Source: Candidatus Kapaibacterium sp. (GTDB taxonomy: Bacteria; Bacteroidota; Ignavibacteria; Kapaibacteriales; Kapaibacteriaceae). From it: a DNA stretch of 50,896 nucleotides. Each line of letters starts with the position of its first letter. The first letter of the stretch is position 1. The DNA is taken from positions 1-50,896 of the forward strand of contig VEQR01000014.1 of the NCBI GenBank assembly GCA_018883125.1, in the 5' to 3' direction. The notes under the pieces were generated by a model. It did not search any database and was not told the origin of the DNA. It was given only the letters and a program-made list of their open reading frames with translations. The position numbers and the translations under genes are program-made. This document shows positions 39,972 through 50,845 of this stretch, piece by piece.

Positions 39972-41414
39972 ATGTTCAAACGCGTTCTGATTGCAAATCG
40001 CGGAGAGATCGCACTTCGTGTGATGCGAACCTGCCGTCGGCTCGGTATCGAAACAGTTGCGATCTACTCGGATGCTGATGTCAGCTCACCACACGTGAGC
40101 GAAGCAGATCACGCCATCGGTATCGGTGGGTTTACCCCACGTGAGTCATACCTCGTAGTCGATAAGGTCCTTGATGCCGCCCGCAGATCGGGTGCCGATG
40201 CAATTCATCCCGGATATGGTTTTCTGAGTGAAAATGCCGACTTCGCTCATGCCGTGGCTGAAATGGGATTGACATTCATCGGGCCTTCACCAGAGGCGAT
40301 CGCCATGCTAGGTGATAAAACAGCTGCGCGCGATCTGGCCATTCGGTCGGATGTACCGATCTCTCCCGGTAGTGATGGGGCTGTAGCAACATTCGACGAG
40401 GCCCGGGCTGTAGTTGAGCGCATTGGCTTTCCGGTCATCATCAAGGCTGCGGCCGGTGGTGGCGGTAAGGGGATGCGAATCGTCGAGGAGCAGAAGGACA
40501 TCGAAACGGCCTTTCGAGCTGCACAGAACGAAGCACTTGCGTCGTTCAATGACGAGCGGGTGTTCATCGAACGCTACATTGTTCAGCCTCGTCATATTGA
40601 GATCCAAATCCTGGCTGATCATCACGGAACAGTGCTCTATTTCCCGGAACGCGAGTGTTCCGTGCAGCGTCGACACCAAAAAGTCATCGAAGAGTCTCCG
40701 TCAACAGCAGTAACTCCGGCGATACGCCGGGCCATGGGGGAGGCGGCTGCACGACTTGTAACGGCATCCAACTACACCAATGCCGGAACACTTGAGTTTC
40801 TTCTCGACGCCAGCGGTGAATTCTATTTCATGGAAGTCAACACGCGTCTGCAGGTTGAGCACCCGGTGACGGAGATGATCAGCGGTGTGGACTTTGTTGA
40901 GCAACAACTGCTCATCGCCTTTGGCCAGCCCCTTGCCATGTCTCAGCAGGATATCGCCGAGCCCAAGGGGGCAGCAATTGAATGTCGAGTCTGTGCCGAA
41001 GACGTTTTCAACGAGTTTCTCCCAGACACCGGTGTGGTCTCGTTCATGCAGCTCCCCTCTGGTGATGGCATACGAAACGATACCGCCTTGTATGAGGGCT
41101 ACGAGGTTAGCGTTCATTACGACCCGATGGTTGCCAAACTTATCGTTCACGCTCCTACACGTCAGGAGTGCATCGAACGGACAATCGCCGCACTGGACGA
41201 CTATCACATTGTCGGCTTCAAGACAACAATTCCTTTTTGCCGACTCGTCCTCGACTCGGAGCCTTTCCGCACCGGTGCCTACAGCACGTTCTACGTAAAG
41301 GAACACTGGCCAATCGATCATGGTGATGAATTTCTCTCCATGCTCTCGCTTGTTTCAGCCGCCGGTTTCTCGGCAGAAGACGACAGACGTTCTCCCATGA
41401 ACCATAATGACTGA
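39972..41414 (+). CDS. accC: Biotin carboxylase (acetyl-CoA carboxylase subunit)
   Basis: MFKRVLIANRGEIALRVMRTCRRLGIETVAIYSDAD; KAAAGGGGKGMRIV; EVNTRLQVEHPVTE. Confidence 0.93.
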   Translation: MFKRVLIANRGEIALRVMRTCRRLGIETVAIYSDADVSSPHVSEADHAIGIGGFTPRESYLVVDKVLDAARRSGADAIHPGYGFLSENADFAHAVAEMGLTFIGPSPEAIAMLGDKTAARDLAIRSDVPISPGSDGAVATFDEARAVVERIGFPVIIKAAAGGGGKGMRIVEEQKDIETAFRAAQNEALASFNDERVFIERYIVQPRHIEIQILADHHGTVLYFPERECSVQRRHQKVIEESPSTAVTPAIRRAMGEAAARLVTASNYTNAGTLEFLLDASGEFYFMEVNTRLQVEHPVTEMISGVDFVEQQLLIAFGQPLAMSQQDIAEPKGAAIECRVCAEDVFNEFLPDTGVVSFMQLPSGDGIRNDTALYEGYEVSVHYDPMVAKLIVHAPTRQECIERTIAALDDYHIVGFKTTIPFCRLVLDSEPFRTGAYSTFYVKEHWPIDHGDEFLSMLSLVSAAGFSAEDDRRSPMNHND

Positions 41415-43644
41415 CATGACCCCACATAGCGAGATTGAAGTAACAGTCGAAACCGCACGCGAACTTGGACTCACTCCTGCGGAGTATGAGCGGATTTGTG
41501 GCGTCCTAGGACGCACCCCGTCATATACCGAGCTCGGTGTGTACTCGGTGATGTGGAGCGAGCACTGCTCCTACAAGAACTCGATTCTGCAGCTGAAGAC
41601 TCTACCGCGCACCGGAAGCCGAATGCTTGTGGCCGCTGGTGAGGAGAATGCCGGTGTTATCGACATCGGTGAAGGGTATGGCGTGGCATTCAAGATCGAG
41701 TCCCATAATCACCCCAGTGCCGTTGAGCCTTTTCAAGGTGCAGCCACCGGAGTTGGCGGTATTCTGCGCGACATCTTCACGATGGGGGCCCGTCCGATCG
41801 CTGCATTGAACTCGCTTCGGTTCGGAGAACCTGATACCGCGCGGACGAAGTATCTCGTCAAAGGGGTTGTCTCGGGAATTGGCCATTATGGTAATTGTTT
41901 TGGCGTGCCGACTGTTGCGGGAGAGATCTACTTCGATCGGTGCTACACAGACAATCCACTCGTCAACGCCATGGCCGTTGGTGTCCTGCGCTCTGATGGT
42001 ATGGCATCGGCAACAGCCAAAGGTCCTGGAAATCCGGTCTTTATCATGGGCTCGGGCACTGGACGTGACGGTATCCACGGGGCTTCACTGCTTGCATCAC
42101 GGGAGTTTGACGAAGAAACCGAAAACATGCGTCCGACGGTGCAGGTTGGCGATCCATTTGCAGAGAAGCTCCTACTTGAAGCATCCCTTGAGCTAATCGC
42201 TGCGGGAGTTGTGGTTGGGATGCAGGACATGGGCGCGGCAGGCATCTCGTGCTCAACGGCGGAAATGAGTGCCAAGGGCAACGTCGGTATGCGCATCGAT
42301 CTCGATAAGGTACCGCTTCGCGAGTCTGATATGTCGGCCTATGAAATCATGCTGTCGGAATCACAGGAACGCATGCTCGTGGTCATTGAACAGGGCTTGG
42401 AGCAACGTGCAGCAGCGATCTGTGCGAAGTGGGATGTCCCGTTTGTGCAGATTGGCCAGGTTACCGATGACGAACATGTAACCATTACTCGTCACGGTAC
42501 GCTTGTTGCACGAGTTCCGGCGCAGTCGCTGGTTCTGGGTGGCGAAGCACCCGTCTACGTGCGCGAACAGAAGCGTCCGGCCTACCTGGATGAGACGCAG
42601 AAGCCTGTTGACCACGGTCCGGTGATAGACGCCGAAGCGTTCGCGACAGTTCTCCCCAAGCTGCTTTCCTCGCCAACGATTGCCAGCAAGCGATGGGTGT
42701 ATGAGCAGTACGATTCGCAGGTCGGGGACAACTCCGTGATGCGCAGTGGAGGTGATGCCGCCGTTCTCCGTATCAAAGAACTTCCCGGCAAGGCCGTGGC
42801 TGTTACGACTGACTGTAATAGTCGTTATGTCTATCTCAATCCGTATCGCGGCGGCCTTATCGCTGTGGCTGAAGCGGCGCGTAATTGTGTGTGCGTTGGC
42901 GCTCTGCCGGTGGCAATCACAAACTGTCTCAACTTCGGAAATCCATACGATCCCGAAGTATACTATCAGTTCGCTGAAGCCATCCGTGGAATGGGGGACA
43001 TGTGCCGTGCACTTGATACGCCGGTAACGGGTGGCAATGTCTCGTTTCACAATGAATCGCAGAGTCATGCCGTATTCCCAACGCCAACGATCGGGATGCT
43101 CGGTCTTATCGATGACGTTTCGACCATCATTGGCAACAGTTTTACACAAGACGGACAGGTCGTTGCACTTCTCGGGTGGCATCGCAGCGAGCTTGGTGGA
43201 ACTGAGTATCAGAAGGTGATCCAAGGACGAATCACCGGAGACGCACCATGGATTGACATCAACGAAGAAGTCCGTCTGCAGCATGTGCTTCTCAATGCGA
43301 TCCGCTCAGGAACAGTCACCGCAGCCCACGACTGTGCTGAAGGTGGTGTGGCTGTTGCGCTTGCGGAGATGACCCTTGGTAAGGGGCTCGGAGCAACATT
43401 GAATTGGCCGTTCGACCGCACGGCGGCTGATCTGTTCGGCGAGGCGCAGAGCCGCGTGATCGTGACAATAGCGCCGGAGAACTACGACCAGTTTGTCGAG
43501 CAATGCCAGACCGATAATGTGCCGGTTCACCGCCTTGGCACGGTCGGTGGAGTTCACCTCGACCTATGGAATGGTTGCCACGTTTCTATTGATTCGATCC
43601 GCTCGGCCTATGAGGGTTCACTCCCTAGCATCATGGCCAGCTGA
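41407..43644 (+). CDS. purL: Phosphoribosylformylglycinamidine synthase subunit PurL
   Basis: 745 aa small-type PurL; MWSEHCSYKNS, FKIESHNHPSAVEPFQGAATGVGGILRDIFTMGARPIA. Confidence 0.97.
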   Translation: MTDMTPHSEIEVTVETARELGLTPAEYERICGVLGRTPSYTELGVYSVMWSEHCSYKNSILQLKTLPRTGSRMLVAAGEENAGVIDIGEGYGVAFKIESHNHPSAVEPFQGAATGVGGILRDIFTMGARPIAALNSLRFGEPDTARTKYLVKGVVSGIGHYGNCFGVPTVAGEIYFDRCYTDNPLVNAMAVGVLRSDGMASATAKGPGNPVFIMGSGTGRDGIHGASLLASREFDEETENMRPTVQVGDPFAEKLLLEASLELIAAGVVVGMQDMGAAGISCSTAEMSAKGNVGMRIDLDKVPLRESDMSAYEIMLSESQERMLVVIEQGLEQRAAAICAKWDVPFVQIGQVTDDEHVTITRHGTLVARVPAQSLVLGGEAPVYVREQKRPAYLDETQKPVDHGPVIDAEAFATVLPKLLSSPTIASKRWVYEQYDSQVGDNSVMRSGGDAAVLRIKELPGKAVAVTTDCNSRYVYLNPYRGGLIAVAEAARNCVCVGALPVAITNCLNFGNPYDPEVYYQFAEAIRGMGDMCRALDTPVTGGNVSFHNESQSHAVFPTPTIGMLGLIDDVSTIIGNSFTQDGQVVALLGWHRSELGGTEYQKVIQGRITGDAPWIDINEEVRLQHVLLNAIRSGTVTAAHDCAEGGVAVALAEMTLGKGLGATLNWPFDRTAADLFGEAQSRVIVTIAPENYDQFVEQCQTDNVPVHRLGTVGGVHLDLWNGCHVSIDSIRSAYEGSLPSIMAS

Positions 43645-43650
43645 ATTCGT

Positions 43651-44841
43651 TCACCGAAATCGCAGTGCCCGGATAGGTCGGATTCGCATGGTGATGATCA
43701 TCGGAACGGTAGCAGCTAGGCAGGCCGCAAGGAGGATCAGCAGACCCGAACGTAGCAGAACCAACGGTTCCAATGCTACGGGCAGATGTTGAACGTAGTA
43801 AATGCTGCCATCGAGGCGGATAACGTGCCACGTCCGCTGCACTGCTATCAATACAGTGGACAACAACAGCCCCACAGAGACACCCGTCACGGAAGTCGTT
43901 AGCACTCGAAATGCCGTGACCAGAGACAGTTTCCACGGCGACATCCCAAGCGTGGCCAGCATTGCAATTGAGCGCGTCTTTTCGACGATTGACAGCAGGA
44001 TTGTTGTGACGACGGTAAACATACTGACGATCGCAATCAAACTCATGATTACCGGTATGGGGCGTCGCTGAAGATCAATCCAGTTCCACATCGATGCGAA
44101 GTGGTCTCGGTATGTCAAAACAAGCATGTTGTTGCTCAACCTCATGTTTATGGACCGGACAATACCTTCTTCGTCGACTCCGGGTAGGCATGTGATCATC
44201 AGCATGCTTGAAGCAGTACTTGGGGCTCGAATGATTTTACGGGCAAAGTCTGTAGAAGTGACCACTGCATGCTCATCGTAGGAGGCCATGCCGCTGGTGA
44301 ACACGCTCGAGATCCGCACACGAGCTATCGCAGGAACCTGTTCCCGAATGGAACGCGTGATAATGGTAAGACTATCGCCAACATGCATGTTGAGTCGACG
44401 AGCAAGACCAGACCCTACCATTACAAAGTCCGACATTCCGGGCGGACAACTATTGGTCATCAAACCGTCGAATGCATGGCGAATGTGGCCGGGCTGCAGG
44501 CCAACAAGAATCGCGCCGTCTAGCTTGTTACGCACTTTCACCAGCGTCTCCTGGCGAATGGCATCGCTGACTGATGAGACCCCGGTGATCGATGAAATCA
44601 CGGCGGCGGCAGCATCGTCAGCAAGGGGAGCCCCATCGTGATTTTGCACCGTTATCGACATTCCGAAACGGGCTGCAGTCTGCTGGATTATCTCCTCATA
44701 CCCCGATAGGATGCTCTGAGAAAGGCACACGGCAAGTGTACCGAGACAAACGCTGGTAACTGCTACCGCAGAGGAGAATCGGGAAAAACCATTTCGCCGC
44801 AGACTGCGAGAAAAACGACGGGCAATGGTCCACGTGAGCAT
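43651..44841 (-). CDS. ABC transporter permease (FtsX/LolC-LolE family)
   Basis: N-terminal IARRFSRSLRRNGFSRFSSAVAVTSVCLGTLAVCLSQSIL; conserved late TM region with EKTRSIAMLATLGMSPWKL. Confidence 0.88.
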   Translation of the reverse strand: MLTWTIARRFSRSLRRNGFSRFSSAVAVTSVCLGTLAVCLSQSILSGYEEIIQQTAARFGMSITVQNHDGAPLADDAAAAVISSITGVSSVSDAIRQETLVKVRNKLDGAILVGLQPGHIRHAFDGLMTNSCPPGMSDFVMVGSGLARRLNMHVGDSLTIITRSIREQVPAIARVRISSVFTSGMASYDEHAVVTSTDFARKIIRAPSTASSMLMITCLPGVDEEGIVRSINMRLSNNMLVLTYRDHFASMWNWIDLQRRPIPVIMSLIAIVSMFTVVTTILLSIVEKTRSIAMLATLGMSPWKLSLVTAFRVLTTSVTGVSVGLLLSTVLIAVQRTWHVIRLDGSIYYVQHLPVALEPLVLLRSGLLILLAACLAATVPMIITMRIRPIRALRFR

Positions 44842-44848
44842 CCTTCAC

Positions 44849-45685
44849 CTAGAGCGTAAAGCCCTTGCCCGATTTTATTCCGTGAAGTCCGGCATCAACA
44901 TACTGCTGCTGCAGTAATGATGGCGTGAAACGGGGCTCATGGAAGAACTGTTCCCATTGCGACTTCGTGACGTCCAAATTGACATCGACTCCAATGAGAT
45001 CCATGAGTTCAAACGGTCCCATCTTAAAACCAAGCCCCTTCAAGAGCGTATCAACTTGGGGTATGGTGCTGGCCCCTTCCATGACGATGCGCTGAGACTC
45101 GTTGTAGTAGTTCCGAGCAATGCGGTTGACGATGAATCCCGGGGCATCAGCGGCAACTACAGGAGTTTTGCCAAGCCCCTTTGCATACTCAACACAGATT
45201 TGAACAGTAACCGATGACGTACGAGGCCCTTTAATGATCTCCACCAGCTTCATGATGTGTGCCGGATTGAAGAAGTGGAGCCCGACAAAACGAGTTGGGT
45301 TTTCCAGTACCCGCGCAAGCGACGCAATGCTGATGCTTGACGTATTTGTTGCGAGAATGGCCTCCGATGCAACAACCTTTTCGAGACTGCTAAAAAGGCT
45401 GTGCTTGATATCGATTCTCTCGGCAATGGCTTCAATGACCATGTCTGCGGCATGTAGCGCACCAAGATCCGTGGATACAGTGACCGATGCCGAAGCCGTA
45501 CCATACTGTTCCTCGGTCATCTTTCCCTTCTCCACGGCCTTACGGAGCTGTTCACGGACTGCGGTCTGAGCAGCTAGGAGGGCAGTCTCAGACAAGTCGA
45601 ACATGATGACCGTATGACCAGCTGACAGGCTGGAAATAGCTATGCCGCGTCCCATCGTACCGGCGCCACAGATACCGATGATCAT
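44849..45685 (-). CDS. 3-hydroxyacyl-CoA (3-hydroxybutyryl-CoA) dehydrogenase
   Basis: [63 protein letters not shown]. Confidence 0.94.
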   Translation of the reverse strand: MIIGICGAGTMGRGIAISSLSAGHTVIMFDLSETALLAAQTAVREQLRKAVEKGKMTEEQYGTASASVTVSTDLGALHAADMVIEAIAERIDIKHSLFSSLEKVVASEAILATNTSSISIASLARVLENPTRFVGLHFFNPAHIMKLVEIIKGPRTSSVTVQICVEYAKGLGKTPVVAADAPGFIVNRIARNYYNESQRIVMEGASTIPQVDTLLKGLGFKMGPFELMDLIGVDVNLDVTKSQWEQFFHEPRFTPSLLQQQYVDAGLHGIKSGKGFTL

Positions 45686-46881
45686 TGGATAACTCCCAAT
45701 TCCTTGCCAACAGAGCCGAATGCTGCAATCGCCTTGTCGAGATGTTCGCGGGTATGTGCCGCCGACACTTGAACTCGGATACGTGCCTTGCCTTTCGGCA
45801 CAACAGGGAAGAAGAATCCGATCACATAGATGCCATGATCAAGGAGTCGGTCAGCCATCTTTTGTGCCAAGGGGGCATCATAGAGCATCACCGGGGTGAT
45901 CGGATGCGTCCCCGGGATGATGTCAAATCCGAGGGCGGACATACCACTGCGGAAGTAGGCGGTGTTTTCCTCCAGTCGATCGCGTAGTTCGGTCGTCGAA
46001 CTCAACAGGTCCATAACCGCAATGCCTGCTCCGACGATAGACGGTGGAAGTGAATTCGAGAAGAGGTATGGACGCGAGCGTTGACGCAACATGTCGATGA
46101 TCTGTTGGCGGCCGGTGGTGAATCCTCCTATGCCCCCTCCAAGGGCCTTGCCGAGAGTCCCGGTGATGATGTCAACGCGTCCGGTAACACCGCAATGTTC
46201 AACAACGCCTCGTCCGTGGGCCCCCATGAAACCCATCGAATGGCATTCATCGACCATGACAAGAGCAGAGTATTGGTCCGCAAGGTCACAGATCTTGTCA
46301 AGGGGCGCGATAGTTCCGTCCATGGAAAACACAGCGTCAGTAACAATCAGAATCGATCGCGCTCCGTCGGCACGAGCCTGGCGCAGCTGAACTTCGAGAT
46401 CCTCCATGTTGCACGACTCATACCGATATCGCTTGGCCTTGCACAAACGCACTCCATCGATGATCGAAGCATGGTTCAGAGAGTCGGAAATGATCGCGTC
46501 TTCTTCGCCGAGAAGGGGTTCAAACACTCCTCCATTCGCATCAAAACATGCGGCGTACAAGATCGTATCATCCGTGCCACAGAAGTCCGCAACCTTGCGT
46601 TCCAGCTCCTTGTGGATGTCCTGCGTGCCGCAGATGAAACGCACGCTCGACATTCCAAAGCCGTGCGAATCCAAGTAGTTCTTTGCGGCGTCAATGACCG
46701 ATGGATGCGATGACAGACCGAGATAATTATTTGCACAGAAGTTCAGTACAGGCTCGCTGCGGCCCTGCACACGGATCTCGGGGCCCTGCTGCGAGACAAT
46801 GATCCGTTCGCGCTTGTAGAGACCGGCATGGTCAATGGATTCAAGCTCAGATGAAAGACGCGATAGAAATGATGCGTCCAT
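45682..46881 (-). CDS. kbl: Glycine C-acetyltransferase (2-amino-3-ketobutyrate CoA ligase)
   Basis: [69 protein letters not shown] track starts at 46923. Confidence 0.94.
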   Translation of the reverse strand: MDASFLSRLSSELESIDHAGLYKRERIIVSQQGPEIRVQGRSEPVLNFCANNYLGLSSHPSVIDAAKNYLDSHGFGMSSVRFICGTQDIHKELERKVADFCGTDDTILYAACFDANGGVFEPLLGEEDAIISDSLNHASIIDGVRLCKAKRYRYESCNMEDLEVQLRQARADGARSILIVTDAVFSMDGTIAPLDKICDLADQYSALVMVDECHSMGFMGAHGRGVVEHCGVTGRVDIITGTLGKALGGGIGGFTTGRQQIIDMLRQRSRPYLFSNSLPPSIVGAGIAVMDLLSSTTELRDRLEENTAYFRSGMSALGFDIIPGTHPITPVMLYDAPLAQKMADRLLDHGIYVIGFFFPVVPKGKARIRVQVSAAHTREHLDKAIAAFGSVGKELGVIQ

Positions 46882-47007
46882 AGGGAAGGGTCTCCAGAAA
46901 AATTCGGGGAACAGGGTGCGCAAATATCGGTCGTAAATTGCGGAACTCGATACGACAAACTGGTGTCTATCGTCATATCAAACTGCCTGACTCTTCACTC
47001 GCGATCA

Positions 47008-50000
47008 ATGAAAGTTCAAATGCCGTCTATCCGCTCCAATTCTTTCGTGCTTGTGGTTCTTGCATGCATCATCAGCGCTCCTGATGGTCTCGCACAGAAA
47101 ACGTTCGAAGAACTCCGCCGAGACTATCAGCAGTCCGTTGAAGTGCCAGGCTCCGATGGTAAAGTCAAGATCAACAAACAATTCCGTCGTTGGGAATGGT
47201 TCTGGCAAAGTCGCGTGATGCCGGATGGCACACTTCCGACTGCGTCGGTGTATCTGAAGGAGCTTCAAAGTCTCCAACGGTCCAAGCAGGCAGAAGACGT
47301 ATTGGCTCCAAAGACATGGAAGGAACTTGGCCCGATTGCACCTGACATGCCCTCAGCGCTATCGACGTGGAATGGAATCGGCCGTGTGAACTGCATCGAG
47401 TTCTCGCGGAAGGATCCGAACGTTCTGTATGCCGGGGCAGCTGCCGGGGGTATATGGAAGACAACCAATGGAGGCACGCTCTGGCGACCAGTTCCCATCC
47501 CATCGATTCCGGTGATCGGGATTACTGACATGGCGATTGCGCCATCAAATGACGACGTCATGTACGTGGCCACGGGAGATGCCAACGGTGCGATCGCTGG
47601 ACAGTTGTCGCGATACAATACCTTTAGCTACGGTATCATCAAGACAACAGATGGGGGACAGACGTGGAAGCAGACGAACTTCTCCAATGAGCCTGCCGAT
47701 AATGCGCTTATTGGCCGCCTATGGGTTGACCCACGCGATCCAAACATTGTTGTGGCCGCAACCTATTCGGGGATGTATCGTACGACCAATGGGGGTGCGA
47801 ATTGGACCCGTACAGCCCCGGGTATCTTCCGCGAGCTTATTGGCAATCCTGTGTCAATACCAACGCTGTATGCGGCTACATACGGCTTCAACGGCGGAGC
47901 AACGATCTATCGAAGCACGGACGCTGGTGTGACGTGGAACGACGTTTACTCTATCGCGCAGGCCAATCGCATTCGTCTCGCGGTAACGAAGGCCAATCAA
48001 AACGTTGTTGTTGCGCTTGCATCGAATGCGAGTTCTCAAGGTTTTGAAGGGGTCTATAAGTCGACCGATGCGGGATCGAGTTTCGCTGAGTTGCCTACGT
48101 CTTTGAATCTTCTCGGATGGCAGGCAAGTGGACGCGACAATGGTGGTCAGGGATTCTATGACCTTGCACTCGAGGTCTCGCCGACGAATGCAAACCACAT
48201 CTTTGTAGGTGGCGTCAACATTTGGCGTACCACAACTGATGGCCGAGATTGGGTTTTGTCCGCGCATTGGACTGGCGATGGAGGAGCCCCTTTCGTTCAT
48301 GCCGACCAGCATTCGTTCCGATATCATCCGTCAAACAACCGACTGTATGCCACGCACGACGGCGGTATCGCGCGCTCAACGGATGGCGGTATTACCTGGC
48401 GTGATATTTCAAACGGATTGGCAATTCAGCAGTATTACGGACTTGCCACGTCGAATGTCAATCCGGCGATAACAATCGCTGGTGCTCAGGACAACGGGAC
48501 GGCCCTGTCAAAAAATGGTGGAGCCACGTTCGTTCATACGCTAGACGGAGATGGAATGCTCGGTGCGATCGATGCGGTCTCACCATCGATCATGTACGGT
48601 AGCCAATACTATGGAAACTTCTGGCGCACGAGTAATGCCGGTACGAACTGGACATTTGTCTCAAGTGCTCAAGCACGGGGCGAAAACAATGCATCGTGGG
48701 TAGCTCCGATTGCTGTTGATCCTCGCCTTCAAGGAACTGTTTTTATTGGGTACACACAGGTTTGGAAGAGCACGAATTCTGGATCGAATTGGACGAAGAT
48801 CTCCAACATCCCAACATCGACCTCAGCCCGATTCATTGCCGTTGCTCCGTCGAACTCAAACTACATCTACGTTGCCTACAATACGTCGTTGTACTTCACC
48901 ACGAACGGTGGTACGTCATGGCAGCAGCAGACCGGAATTTCGGGCTTTATTATGGGTGTCGAGGTTCATCCGTCGCAGCCCGACAAATTCTATGTGGCCA
49001 TAGGTGGATTCTCCCAGGCGCAGAAGGTTTATCAAGTCGACAAGGGCGTGGTAAGTAACATCACCGGCACGGGCCTACCAAACGTGCCATGCAATAGCGT
49101 TGTGTACCAGCGTGGTGCAACCAACCGACTGTATGCCGGCACTGACGTGGGGGTCTTTGTGTCTGACGAAGGCTCTGGATTCTGGCAGCTGTATGGAGCA
49201 GGACTTCCACCGGTGATTGTGACGGGAATGCGACTGATATCCTCGTCGAACCTCCTACGAATCTCAACGTATGGTCGTGGAATCTGGGAAGTGGATGTGG
49301 CTCAATGTGCGGCGACAGCGCCAAAGATCTCAGCACTAACGCCAACAACGCGATGCGCTGGAGACACAGTTGTCCTTGAGGCTGATGCAGGATTTGCGAG
49401 TTATCGGTGGTCGAACGGAGATACGACGCGCCAGATCCGCCTGTCGAATGCGGCCCAGTCCGGGTCTTATCAGGTCGGAGTCGAGGACGCGAAGGGCTGC
49501 CGTGCAACGTCGAGCGCTATTGCGGTATCGCTCAGCAAGTTGCCCTCGAAGCCCCTTGTCTCCAAGATTGCGCCGGATACACTTCGTTCATCGGCACTGG
49601 GTGGTGTCACCAGGTTTTCGTGGTCACGCAATGGAGTCGTGATCCCTGGTGCGACGGCGCGCACACTTCAGACAACTCAGAGCGGCACGTATCGTGTTGT
49701 TGTTTCCGATGGTACGTGCATTAACGTCTCGGATGAATTTGCTTTCGTCTATGAAGGTACGTCCGTGAGCGAGGACGGAGCAGGGCAGGGCGTTCTGTCA
49801 ATCACACCAATTCCTGTTATGGATGAGTTGACGGTTAACCTTCCAGCGCGCATACAACGAACCCTAGAGATCGTTGATTTATCGGGCCGTGTGCTCTATC
49901 GCGGATCTGTTGCCGATGACGTTTCGGTCTTCCAGACGTCAACAGCTGCTTGGTCATCGGGTGCGTACATCGTACAATTGCGCAGCGCCAGTGCGATCTG

Positions 50001-50025
50001 GACGGCAACCTTTGTGAAACAGTAA
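47008..50025 (+). CDS. Secreted BNR/sortilin-type beta-propeller protein with T9SS-type C-terminus
   Basis: Signal peptide; repeated KTTDGGQTWKQT / RTTNGGANWTRT / RSTDGGITWRDI / KSTNSGSNWTKI units; C-terminal GAYIVQLRSASAIWTATFVKQ. ORF track starts at 46963. Confidence 0.88.
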   Translation: MKVQMPSIRSNSFVLVVLACIISAPDGLAQKTFEELRRDYQQSVEVPGSDGKVKINKQFRRWEWFWQSRVMPDGTLPTASVYLKELQSLQRSKQAEDVLAPKTWKELGPIAPDMPSALSTWNGIGRVNCIEFSRKDPNVLYAGAAAGGIWKTTNGGTLWRPVPIPSIPVIGITDMAIAPSNDDVMYVATGDANGAIAGQLSRYNTFSYGIIKTTDGGQTWKQTNFSNEPADNALIGRLWVDPRDPNIVVAATYSGMYRTTNGGANWTRTAPGIFRELIGNPVSIPTLYAATYGFNGGATIYRSTDAGVTWNDVYSIAQANRIRLAVTKANQNVVVALASNASSQGFEGVYKSTDAGSSFAELPTSLNLLGWQASGRDNGGQGFYDLALEVSPTNANHIFVGGVNIWRTTTDGRDWVLSAHWTGDGGAPFVHADQHSFRYHPSNNRLYATHDGGIARSTDGGITWRDISNGLAIQQYYGLATSNVNPAITIAGAQDNGTALSKNGGATFVHTLDGDGMLGAIDAVSPSIMYGSQYYGNFWRTSNAGTNWTFVSSAQARGENNASWVAPIAVDPRLQGTVFIGYTQVWKSTNSGSNWTKISNIPTSTSARFIAVAPSNSNYIYVAYNTSLYFTTNGGTSWQQQTGISGFIMGVEVHPSQPDKFYVAIGGFSQAQKVYQVDKGVVSNITGTGLPNVPCNSVVYQRGATNRLYAGTDVGVFVSDEGSGFWQLYGAGLPPVIVTGMRLISSSNLLRISTYGRGIWEVDVAQCAATAPKISALTPTTRCAGDTVVLEADAGFASYRWSNGDTTRQIRLSNAAQSGSYQVGVEDAKGCRATSSAIAVSLSKLPSKPLVSKIAPDTLRSSALGGVTRFSWSRNGVVIPGATARTLQTTQSGTYRVVVSDGTCINVSDEFAFVYEGTSVSEDGAGQGVLSITPIPVMDELTVNLPARIQRTLEIVDLSGRVLYRGSVADDVSVFQTSTAAWSSGAYIVQLRSASAIWTATFVKQ

Positions 50026-50062
50026 GGCCTCTTCTCTGAGGCGCATCCGCGTCTCATGTGAT

Positions 50063-50812
50063 TCACGGTTGGCGTCCGAGAATTGCGTCATAACGCTTTT
50101 CCATTGAGCGTCGGCCGGTAATGAACCTGTCGTACGATGCATGGCTCTCGTTCATAGCGTCTGTGCGGAGCGTATCTCGGACAACTGTTAGGGATTCAGA
50201 GATCATTCTCTGAACAGTGCGAATCGGAGTGCCGGCATCAATATCAAGGGGCTCACCAAATCGCACCCAGCAGCAAGGCCGTTGTTCGCGCAGGAGTTCA
50301 TATCGCATAGCAACAGGAAGAATTCTGCACTGGCCAAGCATGCGGGTAAGAATGCCGATTCCCGGCTCGCAGTCGATCGATTCAACGTCCTGGTGAATGA
50401 GCGTTCCTTGCGGGTACATCCAGAGCATACGGTTGGAATTGCTAAGCCTGGAACCCGCGTATCGCAAGGATTTCATTGCACTGTTCGGATCTTCACGGAT
50501 AACGCTGAACATTCCGAGTCGGGAAAAGAATCGATACCGATGCAATTGTCGGTATTCCATCATCCCATCGGTGTCCAGTCTGTGACGCGAGAACGCAAGC
50601 GACATGGCAACAGCAGCATCCCACCAGGATGCATGTGTCGAGGCAACGATCGTTGGGATGTTGTCGCTACCTCTACTGAGCTTGACAAGGTGATGCTCTC
50701 CGGCGATGTACCCGGCGGAAAAGTGCCGTCGAAGTGTCCACGAGAAGTAGGCACCCCAGAAGCGTCGGTCAAGTGTGCGAGGACGGGCAGGGATGAAGGG
50801 TTGGGTTGACAT
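50063..50812 (-). CDS. Lysophospholipid acyltransferase family protein (PlsC-like)
   Basis: VASTHASWWDAAVAMSLAF (H-x4-D), MYPQGTLIHQD; 249 aa. Confidence 0.8.
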   Translation of the reverse strand: MSTQPFIPARPRTLDRRFWGAYFSWTLRRHFSAGYIAGEHHLVKLSRGSDNIPTIVASTHASWWDAAVAMSLAFSRHRLDTDGMMEYRQLHRYRFFSRLGMFSVIREDPNSAMKSLRYAGSRLSNSNRMLWMYPQGTLIHQDVESIDCEPGIGILTRMLGQCRILPVAMRYELLREQRPCCWVRFGEPLDIDAGTPIRTVQRMISESLTVVRDTLRTDAMNESHASYDRFITGRRSMEKRYDAILGRQP

Positions 50813-50845
50813 GGGTAATTTGCAGGAACTGAAAGCTACTACTAC

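Noticed and set aside
42361-43284. 307-aa minus-strand ORF antisense to purL
   Set aside because: Lies fully inside the well-supported purL coding frame; no recognisable domains, shadow ORF.
46081-46713. 210-aa plus-strand ORF antisense to kbl
   Set aside because: Shadow ORF within a highly conserved enzyme gene; no start context or domain.
47400-49000. BNR-coding repeats considered as DNA-level tandem repeats or a CRISPR array
   Set aside because: Repeats are protein-level degenerate motifs inside one ORF with irregular spacing; no conserved direct repeat/spacer structure.
50026-50060. GCCTC-TTCTCT-GAGGC hairpin after the BNR protein gene considered as a terminator
   Set aside because: Only a 5-bp stem and no U-tract on either strand; too weak to call.
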